This document shows, piece after piece, positions 36,360 to 49,562 of a stretch of 64,000 nt of DNA; the stretch's first letter is position 1, and each line of letters begins with the position of its first letter. The DNA is from Latrodectus hesperus (taxonomy: Eukaryota; Arthropoda; Arachnida; Araneae; Theridiidae), in assembly GCA_037975125.1 (NCBI GenBank), contig CM075853.1, positions 88,918,395 through 88,982,394 of the forward strand. The letters run 5' to 3'. The position numbers were made by a program, and so were the translations under genes. A model generated the notes under the pieces. It worked only from the letters and a program-made list of their open reading frames with translations. It was not told the DNA's origin and did no database searches.

Positions 36360-37090
36360 TTTTATATTATAAAAGATAACAAATGCAATCATTATCTTTA
36401 GAATGTGATTCAATACTAAATGCAACAAAGCGTTTTCTTATAAAGAAGGAATTTCGTAAGAAATCGAGGAATATTGAATTTCATGATCGCGACTCACATG
36501 TCCTGTCACAATTCTGAATATTAAACAACAAAACTTCATCATAAATATATTTTTTATCATAAAATATATGCTCTCATTACCTATAGAATATTCTTCATTA
36601 GTAAATGAGCCCATTCACTTTTATATACCTTGGGAATTTCTAAAGATATTAGGGAATTTTGAAATTAATGTTCACACCGGAATAAGAAGTCACTTGTGTC
36701 ACTTGGGCGCAATGCACAAAAACACATTTTTCTCCTGAAAAATATCTTTTATAATAAAATAAACAGATGAATTAGTTTTAAATTTGCATTCGATATTAAA
36801 TACATCAATAAATATTAATATACACTTGAAAATAATGAAGATATTCAGAGATTTTTGAAACGTTATCAACTGATCACCTAAAGAAGTTCTTGAAATTTGC
36901 AGGTTCGTTGTTTTTCTCAAAATATATATTATTCGTAATAAAATAAGTGATTTTAATAGCTATAAATTGTTTTTCATTACTAAATCCCACCAACCGTTTC
37001 AATATAGACACGGAATATCGTAATATATCAACGAATTTTGAATTTCATGATCACGCGTCACATGTCCTGTCAAAAGGTACTAAGAACAAA
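36360..37090 (-). repeat. Satellite monomers in reverse orientation (left block)
   Basis: On the minus strand this shows, from high to low coordinate, monomers of classes C (about 37085-36870), B (36860-36740), A (36740-36540) and another C (36515-36360). Class A is recognised by its GACTTCTTATTCCGGTG and GAATGGGCTCATTTAC motifs. Class C is recognised by GACAGGACATGTGA and CATGAAATTC. Orientation is opposite to the main array. Confidence 0.85.
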
Positions 37091-37170
37091 TACACTACTG
37101 GCTATTAAAGTTGCTACACCAGGAAAGCGGCACACCACACACGTGAAATTTGCATGACAGGTTGCTTGAT

Positions 37171-37178
37171 ATGCAAAT
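37171..37178 (+). promoter_or_regulatory. ATGCAAAT octamer upstream of Tc1 transposase
   Basis: This exact octamer lies upstream of the transposase. The same octamer occurs upstream of three other Tc1/mariner transposases in the window, in transposase-relative positions. A functional role is inference. Confidence 0.3.
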
Positions 37179-37317
37179 GATTAGATTTTCAGCGCATTCA
37201 TACAAAGCAGGCGACAGAAGCGACATCTACAATGTGTATAAAACCAGAGACTTGACAGCAGTTTTCTCATACTCAATTTCCGTTTCAACGTTGTTTTCGG
37301 CAAAGAAAGTTGTTGTA

Positions 37318-38355
37318 AGGCATCGTGAAAGAAGAAGAAATGCCTATCAGCACGTGTCTGACTTTGAGCGAGGAAGGATTATAGCCTACCGGGATTGCGG
37401 TTTATCGTACCGCAATATTGCTGCTCGCGTCGGTCGAGACCCCATGACTGTTAGCAGAATATGGAATCGATGGGTTCAGGACAATCATAGGGAACGGCAT
37501 GCAGGATCTCAGTTACCCCCCATCACTAACAGCAGAGAAGACAGACATCTTATCCGCATGGTCACAAGGGATCGTACAGCCAAGTCACGAACCCTGAGTC
37601 GAGAAATGGGGTCATTTGCAAGCAACAGGTTTCTGCTCGAACAGTTCGACGACGTTTGCAGCAGCATGGATTGTCTGCACGGCAACCATGGCTTCGGCAA
37701 CCATTGACGCTGCGTCACAGTCAGGAGCGCCTTCAATGGTGTGATCAGCGACGAATCTGGACGCGGGAATGGCATCACGTCATCTTTACAGATAAATCTC
37801 GTCTCTGTATACAGAACCATGATGGCCGCATCCATGTTTGGAGGCATCGTGGAGAAACCGCATTGCCAGCTTGCATTGGACATCGCCATACTGGCCCATC
37901 TGCTGGAGTGATGGTATGGGATGCCATTGGATACACGTCTCGATCACCTCTTGTTCGCATTACCGGCACTTTGAGCAGCAATCGTTACATTTTCGATGTG
38001 TTAAGGCCTGTGGCTCTACCATATCTTTGAAGCCTCCTTAATGCTTTGTACAAACAGGATAATGCACGACCGCATGTTGCCCGTATTGTTCTGAACTTCC
38101 TTGATACAGAACAGGTTCGACTGTTACCCTGGCCAGCACGTTCTCCTGATCTGTCACCAATTGAGAACGTGTGGTCAATAGTTGACGAGCGATTGGCATG
38201 CCATCACTCAACATCCACTACTGTCGATGAACTGTGGCATAGTGTTGAAGATGCAGTGACTGAGACCCCGTACATGCCATACAATCTCTGTTTGACTCCA
38301 TGCCTAGGCGGATAAATGCTGTTATTGCAACCAGAGGTAGCTGCTCTGGGTACTG
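37318..38355 (+). pseudogene. Tc1-like transposase, frameshifted
   Basis: The reading is spread over four phases. The first (37318-37640) covers the DNA-binding region: HVSDFERGRIIAYRDCGLSY, then RNIAARVGRDPMTVSRIWNR and a linker. The second (37656-38030) has RRIWTREWHHVIFTDKSRLC, where the Asp of the first catalytic motif remains but the usual following Glu is Lys, and VMVWDAIGYTSRSPLVRITG; it ends in a TGA. The third (38046-38270) has YKQDNARPHVARIVLNFLD and SPDLSPIENVW, giving the DD34E Asp and Glu. The fourth (38285-38355) has SLFDSMPRRINAVIATRGSC, the usual C-terminus. Frameshifts lie near 37640, 38030 and 38275. The family resembles transposases annotated as TCB1/TCB2 in arthropods. Confidence 0.88.
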
Positions 38356-38486
38356 ATTTCTCAAGATTCCTAATTTCCTGTAAATCTAATAACTTGTTCT
38401 TTCCACTATAATGTATGTGTCCAATAAATATCGTTCTGTTATTTGCATTCCTTCTTGGTGTAGCAATTTTAATGACCAGTAGTGTA

Positions 38487-38700
38487 CATTTTCCTCATAA
38501 GAATTATATTTTGTAATAAAATCAGTACTATCATATGCTTTCAAATGACATTCAATAGTAAATACACCCATTCGTTTTTATATAGATTGGGAATTTTGAA
38601 ATTTATGTTCATTGGAATCAGAATTCACTTGTGTCTCTAGGCGTCATATACAAAAAGGTATTTAATTTCTAAAATTCATTTTTTATATTAAAATAAATAC
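38487..38700 (-). repeat. Satellite monomer in reverse orientation (right of the Tc1 insertion)
   Basis: This is a class A monomer on the minus strand, recognisable from ACACCCATTCGTTTTTATAT and the following GGGAATTTTGAAATTTATG, then CACTTGTGTC. It continues the block at 36360-37090, from which it was separated by the Tc1 element. Confidence 0.85.
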
Positions 38701-38754
38701 TTGAGATAGTTTAAGAATACAGTAAACACAGTTTTAATATCTAGTAAATATTAA

Positions 38755-38800
38755 TTGTCTAATATTAAACAAAGTAGAACAGGTTTTGTACATTTAAATG
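38755..38800. repeat. Short direct repeat at the satellite inversion point
   Basis: This is the copy of 36121-36165. It sits where satellite orientation changes from minus (left) to plus (right). Confidence 0.65.
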
Positions 38801-41800
38801 ACAGAAGTGACAAAAGTGACTTCTGATTTCGGCGTATATTAAATTTAAAATTTCCGAATATTTTTTGAAATTCCCAATGTATATAAATAAGAATGGGCTC
38901 ATATTCTATTGAATATCCTTTCTAAAGCTAATGAGAATAATTATTTTATTTTAAAAAATATATTTTAGGAGAAACATGTGTTTTTGTCTTGTGAGCCCAC
39001 ATATAACAAGTGACTTCTGATACCGGAGAACATTAAGTTAAAAATTCCGCAATGTTTTAGGAAATTCTCGGTTTATATAAAAATGAATAGGCTAATTATT
39101 GAATAACATTCTAAAGCTAATCAGAGTACTTATTTTATTACAAAAAATAAATTTTAAGACAAAAATTTGTTATGTTTAGTGCGCCCAATTTACACAGTTG
39201 ACTTCTGATTCCAGTGAACAGTAATTTCAAAATTCCCCAATATTTTAGAAAATACCCCGTTTATATAAAAACGAATAGATTCATTTACTAATGAATGACC
39301 GTCTAAAGCTAATTAATGAAATTATTTCATTATAAAAATATATTTTATGAAAAAATGGGGTTTTGTTTTGTGCGCCCAAGTGACACAAGTTACTTCTGAT
39401 TCTGGTGAACATTAATTTAAAAATTCAACAATATCCTTGGAAATACTCAGTTTATATAAAAACGAATGGGCTCATTTACCAATGAATGACATTCTAAATC
39501 TAATAAAATATTAATTTTATTATAAGAAATATATTTAAGGACAAATATGTGTTTTTTTACAGTGTGCCAAATAGACACAAGTGACTTCTTATTTCGGTGA
39601 ACATGAAATTTAAAATTCCCGATCATTTTTAGAAATTCCCAGTTTATATAAAAACGAATGGGCTCATTTATTATTTAATAACATTCTAAAGTTAATCAGA
39701 GTACTTATTTTATTATAAAAAATACATTTTAGGAAAAAAAATGTGTTTTTCTTTTGTGCGCCCAAGGGACACAAGTGATTTCTGATTCCAAGTAATATTA
39801 ATTTCTAAATTCCCCAATATCTTTAGAAATGCCCGATGTATAAAATACCGAATGGGCTCATTTATTAATGAATGACATCCTAAAGCTAATTAAAATACTT
39901 ACTTTTTTATAAAAATATATTTTAGGAAAAAAAAGTGTTTCGCTTCAGTGCACCCATGTGACAGAAGAGACTTTTGATTTCGCTGAATATTAAATTAAAA
40001 ATTCCCTAATATTTTTAAAAATTCCCAATGTATATAAAACCGAACGAGCTCACTTACTTTTGCATAACATTTTTAGGCAAATGAGAGAAAATATTTCATT
40101 ATAAAAATATATTTTAGTGCCCAAATGACACATGTTACTTCTTATTCCGGTGTGAACATATATTTTAAACTTACCCAATATTTTTAAAAATTCCCATTGT
40201 TTAACATAACGAATTGTTTCATTTACTAATGAATGACATCCTAAAGCTAATTAATTTATTATTTTATTCCAAAATATATATTTTAGGATAAATATATCTT
40301 TTTCTACAATGCGCCAAAGTGACATAAGTGACTTCTTATTCCGGTGAACATTAAATTTAAAATTCCCAATTATTTTAAAAATTCCCAATGTATATAAAAA
40401 CAAATGGGCTCATTTATAATGAATAACATTCTAAAGCTAATCAGAGTACTTATTTTATTATAAAAAATATATTTTAGGACAAAAATTTGTTGTGGCTTAG
40501 TGCGTCAAAAATCTCTGAATATCTTCATTATTCTCAAGTGTATATTAAAATATTTTGCTATATTTAGTACCGAATGCAAATTTAATATTTTACTGTATTT
40601 AATAGCGAATGCTAATTTAAAACTAACGCAGCTGTTTATTTCATTATAAAAATATATATTCCAGGAAAAAAATTTGTTTTTATATAGTGCGCCCAAGTGA
40701 CACAAGTGAGTTCTGATTCCGGTGAATATTAATCTGAAAATTCCCCAATATTTTAGGAAATTCAAGGTGTTTATAAAAACGAATGGGCTCATTTATTATT
40801 GAATAATATTCTAAAGCTAATAAAAGTACTTATTTTATTATAAAAAATATATTTTAGGACAAAAATTTGTTTTTGCTTAGTGCGCCCAAGTGACACAAGT
40901 GATTTCTGACTCCAGTGAACATTAATTTAAAAATTCCCCAATAGTTTAGGAAATAACCAGTTTATATAATAAAGAATGGGCTCAAATACTAAAAAGTGAC
41001 ATCATAAAGCTAAATAAATACTTATTTTATTATAAAAAATATATTTAAGGAGAAATATGTGTTTCTGTTTAGTGCGCCGATGTTACAAATGTGTCTTCTG
41101 ATTTCGGTGAATGTTAAATTTAAAATACCCTAATATTTTAGAAAATACTCTGATTATATAAAAACGAATGGGCTCATTTACTAATGAATAATCTTCTAAA
41201 GCTAAGTAATGTACTTTTTTATTATAGGAAGTACGTTTCAGGAAAGAATGGGTTTTTGTATAATGCGCCAAAGTGACACAAGTGGCTTCTGTGTCCGGTG
41301 AACATTAATTTCAATATTCCCCAGTATTTTTAGAAATTCCCATGGTATATAATAACGATAATACTGAACAACATTCTAAAGCTAGCGAGATTACTTACTT
41401 TATTATAAAAAATATATTTTGAGAGAAAAATGTGTTTTTCTGTAGTGCGCCCAAATGACACAAGTAACTTCTGATTCCGGTAAATATTAATTTCGAAATT
41501 GCTGTCTTTATTTAGAAATATCCACTTTATATAAATACAATGGGCTCATATACCAATGAATAACCTTTTAAAGCTAATAAAGGAACTTATTTTATTTTAA
41601 AATATGTTTTTGGATAAAAATGTTTTTCTATATATATATATAGTGCGCCCAAGTAACACAAGTGGCTTCAGATAACGGTGAACATTAATTTCAATATTTT
41701 CCAATATTTTTATAAATTCCCTATGTATAAAAAAACGAATAAGCTCATTTACTAGAGCATGATATTTTAAAGCTAATGAAATTACTAATTTTATTATAAA

Positions 41801-44800
41801 AAATATATTTTGTGAGAAAGTAGGGTTTTTCTCTAGTGCGCCCAAATGCAACAAGTGACTTCTGATTCCGATAAATATTAATTTCAAAATTCCCCAATAT
41901 TTTAGGATATACCCGGTTTATATAAAAACGAATAGGCTCATTTACTAATAAATGACCGTCTAAACTAATTAATGTCCTTATTTATTATAAGAAATATATT
42001 TTAGGAAAAAATGAGTTTTTGCTTAGTGAGCCTAAGTGACACAAGTGATTTCTGATTCCGGTGAACATTAATTTAAAAATTCAACAATATCCTTAGAAAT
42101 ACCCAGCTTATATAAAATAGAAAGGACTCATTTACCAATGAATAACATTCTGCAGCTAATTAAAGTATTTATTTTGTTATAAGAAATATATTTTAGGAAA
42201 AATATGTGTTTTTCTACGGTGCGCCAAAGTGACACAATTAATTTTGTCTGTGAACATTAAATTTAAAATTCCCGATCATTTTTAGAAATTCCCGATATAT
42301 ATAAAAACGAATGGGCTCATTTACTATTGAATAACTATCTAAAGCTAATCAGAGTACTTATTTTATAATAAAAAATATACTTAAGGACAGAAATTTGTTT
42401 TAGTTTAGTACTCCCAAATGACACAAGTAACTTCTGATTCCGGTGAACATTAATTTCAATATTTTGCTATATTTTTCGAATTTCCATGTGTATAAAAAAA
42501 CAAATTGCCTCATTTACCATTGAATAACACTCTTTAAACTAATCAGGGTACTTAATTTTTATAAAACATATATTTTAGGACAAAAATTTGTTTGTATTTA
42601 GTAAACCCGTGACAAGGAAGTCTTCTGTTATTTCGGTTAAGAATATTTTAAAAATTACCAAATATCTTTAGAAATACCTAGTTTATATAAAAACGAATGT
42701 GAACATTTACTAATGAATGTCATTCTAAATCTAATTAATGTATTTATTTTATTACAATAAATAAATTTTAGGACAAAAATGGGTTTTTGTATTGTAAGAC
42801 CAAATTACACAAATGACTTCTGATTCCGGTGAATATTAATTCAAAAATTCCCCAATTATTTTAGAAATTCCCATTGCATATAATAACGAATGGACTCATT
42901 TACAAATGAATGACCTTCTATAGCTAATAAAAGTATTTATTTTATAATAAGAAATATATTTTAGGAGAAAAATGTGTTTTTGTAAAGGACACGCAAGTGA
43001 CACAATTTACTTCTGATTCCGGTGAACTATAATTTAAAAATTGCCTAATATTTTTAGATATTCCTAACATCTATAAAAACGAAAAAGCTCATTTTCTATT
43101 GAATGACATTTTAAGGCTAATGACAGTACTTATTTTATAATAAAAAATATTTTTTAGCACAAAAATATGTTTTTGCTTAATGTGCCAAATAACACAAGTG
43201 AATTCTGATTCCTATGAAAATTAATTTAAAAATTCCCCAATATCTTTAGAAATTCCCTATGTATATAATAACGAATGTGCTCATTTTCTAATGAATGACT
43301 TTAAAGCTAATTAAAATAATTATTTTATTACAAATATATATTTTAGGACAAATATGTGTTTTTCTACGATGAGCCAAAGTGACACAAGTGACTTCTTATT
43401 CCGTTGAACATTAAATTAAAAATTCCTGATCATTTTTAAAAATTCTCATTGTATATAAAAACGAATGGGCTCATTTACTATTGAATAATATTCTTAAGAT
43501 AATGAGAGTAATTATTTTATTATAAAAAATATATTTAAGTAGAAACATGTGTTTTCGTCTAGTGCGCCCAAATGACACAAGTGACTTCTGATTCTGGTGA
43601 ACATATATTTAAAAATTCTCCAACATCTTTAGAAATTCCCCTTGTATATAATAACAAATGGGCTCATTCACTAATGATTGTCACTTTAAATCTAATGAAA
43701 GTGCTAATTGTATGATAAAAAATATATTTTGGGACAAAAAATGTTTTTGTTTAGTGCGCCCAAATGACCTAAGTGACTTCTGATTCCGGTGACAATTAAT
43801 TAAAAAATTCCCCAATAAATTTAGAAATTTCCATAGTATATAACAACTATAGGGTTCCTTTACTATTGGATGACATTCTGAAGCTAAAGAGATTACTTAT
43901 TTTATTATAAAAGTTAAGTTTTGGAGAAAAATGTGTTTTTGTACAATGAGACCAAGTGACAGAAGTGACTTCTGATTCCGGTGCACATTAATTTAAAAAT
44001 TCCCCAATATTTTACGAAATAACCAATTATATTATAACGAATTTGCTCAATTACTTAAAAATGACACAACAAAGCTAATTAAAATACTTAATTTTTTATA
44101 AAAATATATTTTAGGAGAAATATGAATTTTTGTTTAGTGTGCCGTTGTTACAAAAGTGACTTCTGATTTCGTTGATTATTAAATTTATAATACCCTAATA
44201 TTATACGAAATATCCGGTTTATATAAAAACAAATGGTCTCATTTACTAATGAATGACCTTCTAAAGCTAATTAATGTACTTCTTTTATTATAGGAAGTAT
44301 GTTTCAGGAAAAAATAGATTTTTGTATAGGGTGCCTAAGTGACAAAAGTGGCTTGTGATTCCGTTGAATAGTAATTTTAATATTCCCCGATATTTTCAGA
44401 AATTCCCATGGAATATAATAACGATTGGGCTACTTTACTATTGAATGACATTCTTAAGCTAATGAGATTAGTTATTTTACTATAAAAATATTTTTTGGGA
44501 GAAAAAAGTGTTTTTTTCTAGTGAGCCCAAATAACACAAGTGACTTCCGATTGCGGTAAACATAAATTTCAAAATTCAACAATATCCTTAGAAATACTCA
44601 ATTTATATAAAAACGAATGGGCTCATTTACCAATGAATGACATTCTAAACCTAATAAAATATTTATTTTATTATAAGAAATATATTTAAGGACAAATATG
44701 TGTTTTTTTACAGTGTGCCAAATAGACACAAGTGACTTCTTATTTCGGTGAACATGAAATTTAAAATTCCCGATCATTTTTAGAAATTCCCAGTTTATAT

Positions 44801-47800
44801 AAAAACGAATGGGCTCATTTATTATTGAATAACATTCTAAAGTTAATCACAGTATTTATTTTTTTATTAAAAAGTATATTTTAGGACAAAAATGTGTTTT
44901 CTTTTGTGCGCCCAAGTTACACAAGTGTTTCTGATTCCAGTGAACATTAATTTAGAAATTCCCCAATATCTTTAGAAATATTCCTTTATATAAAATCCAT
45001 TAGGTTCACATACTAATCAATAACCTTCTAAAGCTAATTAAAGTACTTATTTTATTATAAAAAATATATTTTTGGACAAAAATGTGTTGTAAAGGGCGCC
45101 CAAGTGACACAAGTGACTTCTTATTCCGGTGAATATAAGTTTCAATATTCCCCAATATTTTTAGAAATTCTTTATGTATAAAAAAACAAATGGGCTCATT
45201 CACCATTGAATAACACTCTAAAGCTAATGAAAGTATTATTTTGTAATACGAAATATATTTTAGGACAAAAATGGGTTTTTGTTTAGTGCCCCCAAGTGAC
45301 ACAGGTAATTTCTGATTCCAGTGAACATTAATTTAAAAATTTCCGAATATTCTTAGAAATACCCGTTTGTATTAACACGAATGGGCTCATTTACCAATGA
45401 ATGACATTCTTAAGCTAATTAAAGTTATAATTTTATTATGTGTAATATTTTTTAGGACAAATATGTGTTTTTGTACAGAGCACCAAAGTGACACAAATGA
45501 GTTCTTATTCCGTTGAACATTAAATTTAAAATTCCCGATTATTTTTAGAAATTCCCGATATATATAAAAATGAATGTGCTCATTAATCATTGAATAACAT
45601 TCTAAAGCTAATGAGAGTAATTTTTTATTTAAAAAAATATATTTTAGCTAAAAAATTTGTTTTCGTTTAGGGCGCCCAAATGACACAAGAGACTTCTGAT
45701 TGCGGTCTACATTAATTTCAATATTCCCTAATACTTTTAGAAATTCCCTATGTATAAAAAAACAAAAGGCTCATTTACTATTGAATGACATTCTAAAGCT
45801 AATTAATGTAATTAATTTATTATAAGAAATAATTTTTAGGACAAAAATTGGTTTTTGTACAGTGAGATCAAGTGACACAAGTGACTTGTGATTCCGGTGA
45901 ACATTGATCCGAAAATTCCCCAATAATTTTATAAATTCCCATTGTATATAATAACGAATTTTCGCATTTACTACTGAATGACCTTCTAAAGCTAATTAAA
46001 GTATTTATTTTACTATTAGAAATATATTTTAGGACAAATATGTGGTTTTCTACAGTGTGCCAAAGTGATACAAGTGACATCTAATTCCGGCGAACATTAA
46101 ATATAAATTTCCCGATTATTTTTAGAAATTCCCGATCAATATAAAAACAAATGCACTCATTTATTATTGAATAACACTCTTAAGCTAATCAGAGTAGTTA
46201 TTTTATTATAAAAAAATATTTTTGAACAAAAATTGGATTTGATTTAGTGAGCCCGAATGAAACAAGTGACTTCTGATTCCGGTAAATATAAATTTCAAAA
46301 TTGCCGTATATCTTTAGAAATACCCAGTTTATATAAAAAGCAAATGGGCTCATATACTAATGAGTCACCTTCTAAAATTAACTTAAGTATTTATTTTTTA
46401 TAAGAAATATATTTTAGGACAAATATGTGTTTTTCTACAGTGTGCCCAAATGACAAAAGTAACTTCCTAATCCGCTGAACATTAAATTTAAAATTCCCGA
46501 AAACTTTTAGAAATTCCCGATGTATATAAAAACGAATAAGCTCTTTTATTATTGAATAACATTCTAATTCTAATCAGAGTACTTATTTTGTTAATAAAAA
46601 ATATTTTTTAGGACAAAAATGGGTTTTTGTATAGTGAGCACAAGTGACACAAGTGCCTTCTCTGATTCCGGTGAACATTGATTCGAAAATTCCCTAAAAA
46701 TTTTAGAAATTCCCATGGTATATAATAACGAAAGGGCTCATTTACTAATGTATGATCTTTTAAAGCTAAGTAAAGTATTTTTTTTATTATAAGGAATATA
46801 TTTTAGGACAAATATGTGTTTTTCTAAAGTGCGCCAAAATGACACCAGTTAAATGTTATTCAGGTGAACATTAAATTTATATTCTCGATCATTTGTAGAA
46901 ATTCCTGATTTATATAAAAACGAATAGACTCTTTTATTATTGAATAACATTCTAAAACTCATCAGAGTACTTATTTTATTATAAAAATATTTTAGAACAA
47001 AAATTTATTTTTGTTTAGTCCCCCCAAACGACACAAGTGACTTTTAATTTCGGTGAATATTAATTTCAAAATTTTCCAATATTTTAGGAAATTCCCGGTT
47101 TACATAAAAACGATTGGGCTCGTTTATTATTGAATAACATTCTTAATCTTATCAGAATACCTATTTTAAAATAAAAAATAGAGTTAAGGAAAAAATTTGT
47201 TTTTGCTTAGTGCGCCCAAGTGACAAAAGTGATTTCTGATTCCGGTGAACAGTAATTTAAAAATTCTCCAATATCTTTAGAAATTCCCATTGTATATAAT
47301 AACGAATGCGCTCATTTACTAATGAATGACATTCTAAAGCTAATTAAAATACTAATTTTATTAAAAAAATATGTTTTAGGAGAAAAATGTGTTTCTTTTT
47401 AGTGCAGCCATGTGACAAAAGAGACTTCTGATTTCGGTGAATGTTAAATTTAAAACTCCCTAATATTTTTAAAAATTCCCAATGTATATAAAACTGAATG
47501 GGCTCATTTACTTTTGAATAACATTTTAGAGCTAATGAGAGTAATTATTTTATTATAAAGAATATATTTTTGGAGAAACATGTGTTATTGTCTAGTGCAC
47601 CCAAATGACACAAGTGTCTTCTGATTCCGGTTAACACATATATTTTAAAAATTCCCATATATATTTATAAATCCCCTTCGTATATAATAACGAATTGGCT
47701 CATTTACGTATGAATGACATCCTAAAGCTATTTAAAAGAATTATTTTATTACCAAAACTTTATTTTAGAACAAATATGTGTTTTTCTACAGTGCGCCAAA

Positions 47801-49480
47801 CTGACCCAAGTGACTTCTTATTCCGGTGAACATTAAATTTAATATTCCCGATCATTTTTAAAAAATCCCATTGTATACAAAAACGAATTGACTCATTTAC
47901 TATTGAATAATATTTTAAAGCTAATTAAGGTATTTCATTTATTATAAGAAATACATTTAAGACAAAAATTGGTTTTTGTATAGTGAGTCCAAGTGACACA
48001 AGTGACTTCTGATTCCGGTGAACACACATATTTAAAACTTCCCCAATATCATTAGAAATTCCCTGTGTATATAATAAAGAATGGGCTTATTTACTAATCA
48101 ATGACATCCTAAGGCTAATTTAAATAATTTTTTTATTACAAAAACTATATTTTAGGACAAATTTGTGTTTTTCTACATTGTGCCAAATTGACACATGTGA
48201 CTTCTGATACCGGTGAACATTAATTCAAAAATTCCAAAACAATTAAAAAATTCCCATGGTATATAACAAAGATTGGGCTCCTTTTCTGTTGAACAACGTT
48301 CTAAAGCTAATTAAAGGACTTATTTTATTATACAAAATATATTTTTGGACAAATATTTGTTTTTCTACAGTATGCCAAAGTGATACAAGTGACTTCTAAT
48401 TACGGCGAACATTAAATATATATTTCCCGATCATTTTTAGAAATTCCCGATCAATATAAAAACAAATGGGCTCATTTATTATTGAATAACACTCTAAAGC
48501 TAATCAGAGTAGTTAATTTATTATAAAAAATATATATTTGAACAAAAATTGGTTTTGATTTAGTGAGCACGAATGAAACAATTGACTTCTGATTCCAGTA
48601 AGATTAATTTAAAAATTCCCTAATATTTTTAGAAATTTCGTATGTAAAAAAAATGTACTCATTTACCATTGAATGACACTGCAAAGTTAATCATAGTACT
48701 TATTTTTTTATAAAAAATATATTTTTGGACAAAATTTGGTTTTTGTACAATGAGACCAAGTGACACAAGTGACTTCTGATTCCGGTGCACATTAATTTCA
48801 AAATTCCCCAATATTTTTAGAAATTTATAATCTATATAAAAAGGAATGGGCTCATTTACTATTAAATGTCATTCAAAAGCTAATGAGATTATATATTTTA
48901 TTATAAAAATAAGTTTTATGAGGAAAATTTATTTATTCTTAGTGCCCCTTTTGACAGGACATGTTACGCACTATCATGAAATTAAAATTTCGTCGATATC
49001 TTGCGAAATTCCTTTATATACGAAAATGCTTGGGTGCATTTAGTAATTAAAAACAATTTACAGGTAATAACATCATTTATTTTTTTACGAATAACATGTA
49101 TTTTGAGAAAAACCCCAGAAACTGAAAATTTCCTAGGCTTTTGCTGATCAGCTGATTACATTTCAAAAATCTCTAGATATCTTCATTATCTTCAAGTGTA
49201 TATTAAAATATTTTGCTGTATTTAGTACCGAATGCAAATTTAAAACTAATATAGCTGTTTGGTTTTATTATAAAAAATACATTTTAGGAGAAAAATGTGT
49301 TTGTATATAGTGCGCCCAAGTGACTACTGATTCCGGTGAACATAAATTTCAAAATTTCCCAATATTTTTAAGGATTCCCTGTGTATAAAAAAACGAAAAT
49401 ACTTATTTACTATTGATTGACATTGTAAAGCTAATGATAGTACTTATTTTATTATAATAAATAGGTTTTAGCAGGAAAAT
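38800..49480 (+). repeat. ~190-bp satellite array, about 55 monomers
   Basis: Tandem, diverged monomers repeat with a 188-193 bp period across ~10.7 kb. Recurrent landmarks in order are GTGACTTCTGATTCCGGTGA, ACATTAATTTAAAAATTCCC, TATATAAAAACGAATGGGCT, ATTCTAAAGCTAAT, TATTTTATTATAAAAAATAT, ATTTTAGGACAAAAATGTG and AGTGCGCCCAAGTGACACAA. Most monomers are class A. A class B monomer is inserted at about 40505-40640 (ATATCTTCATTATTCTCAAG and TAGTACCGAATGCAAATTTA). C and B occur again at 48950-49270, followed by one more A. Monomers typically match each other at perhaps 75-90%. The small open frames in this region are chance frames within monomers. Confidence 0.93.
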
Positions 49481-49562
49481 GCGGTTTTTCATATTTACCT
49501 TTGTGGCAGGACATATTTGTGTGCAGTATTTGTGTGGTAAAACATTTTAGTGCAGTAACCGC

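Larger units (their letters stand above)
37093..38484 (+). mobile_element. Tc1-like element with both termini
   Basis: The left terminus CACTACTGGCTATTAAAGTT and the inverted right terminus CACTACTGGTCATTAAAATT are flanked by TA duplications (37091-37092, 38485-38486). At 1,392 bp it is near the usual length. It sits inside reverse-oriented satellite DNA: joining 37092 to 38487 rebuilds the A/C monomer boundary seen at 48950. The transposase is broken by frameshifts and a stop, so this copy cannot move by itself. Confidence 0.92.

Noticed and set aside
45006..46080. Minus-strand frames with a repeating peptide pattern within the satellite
   Set aside because: The similar peptides reflect the repeated monomer, and the frames break in most monomers. 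There is no evidence of a coding tandem repeat.
38800..49480. CRISPR-like regular repeats
   Set aside because: Monomers are continuous ~190-bp tandem repeats without spacers, in AT-rich eukaryotic DNA full of transposons. This is satellite DNA.
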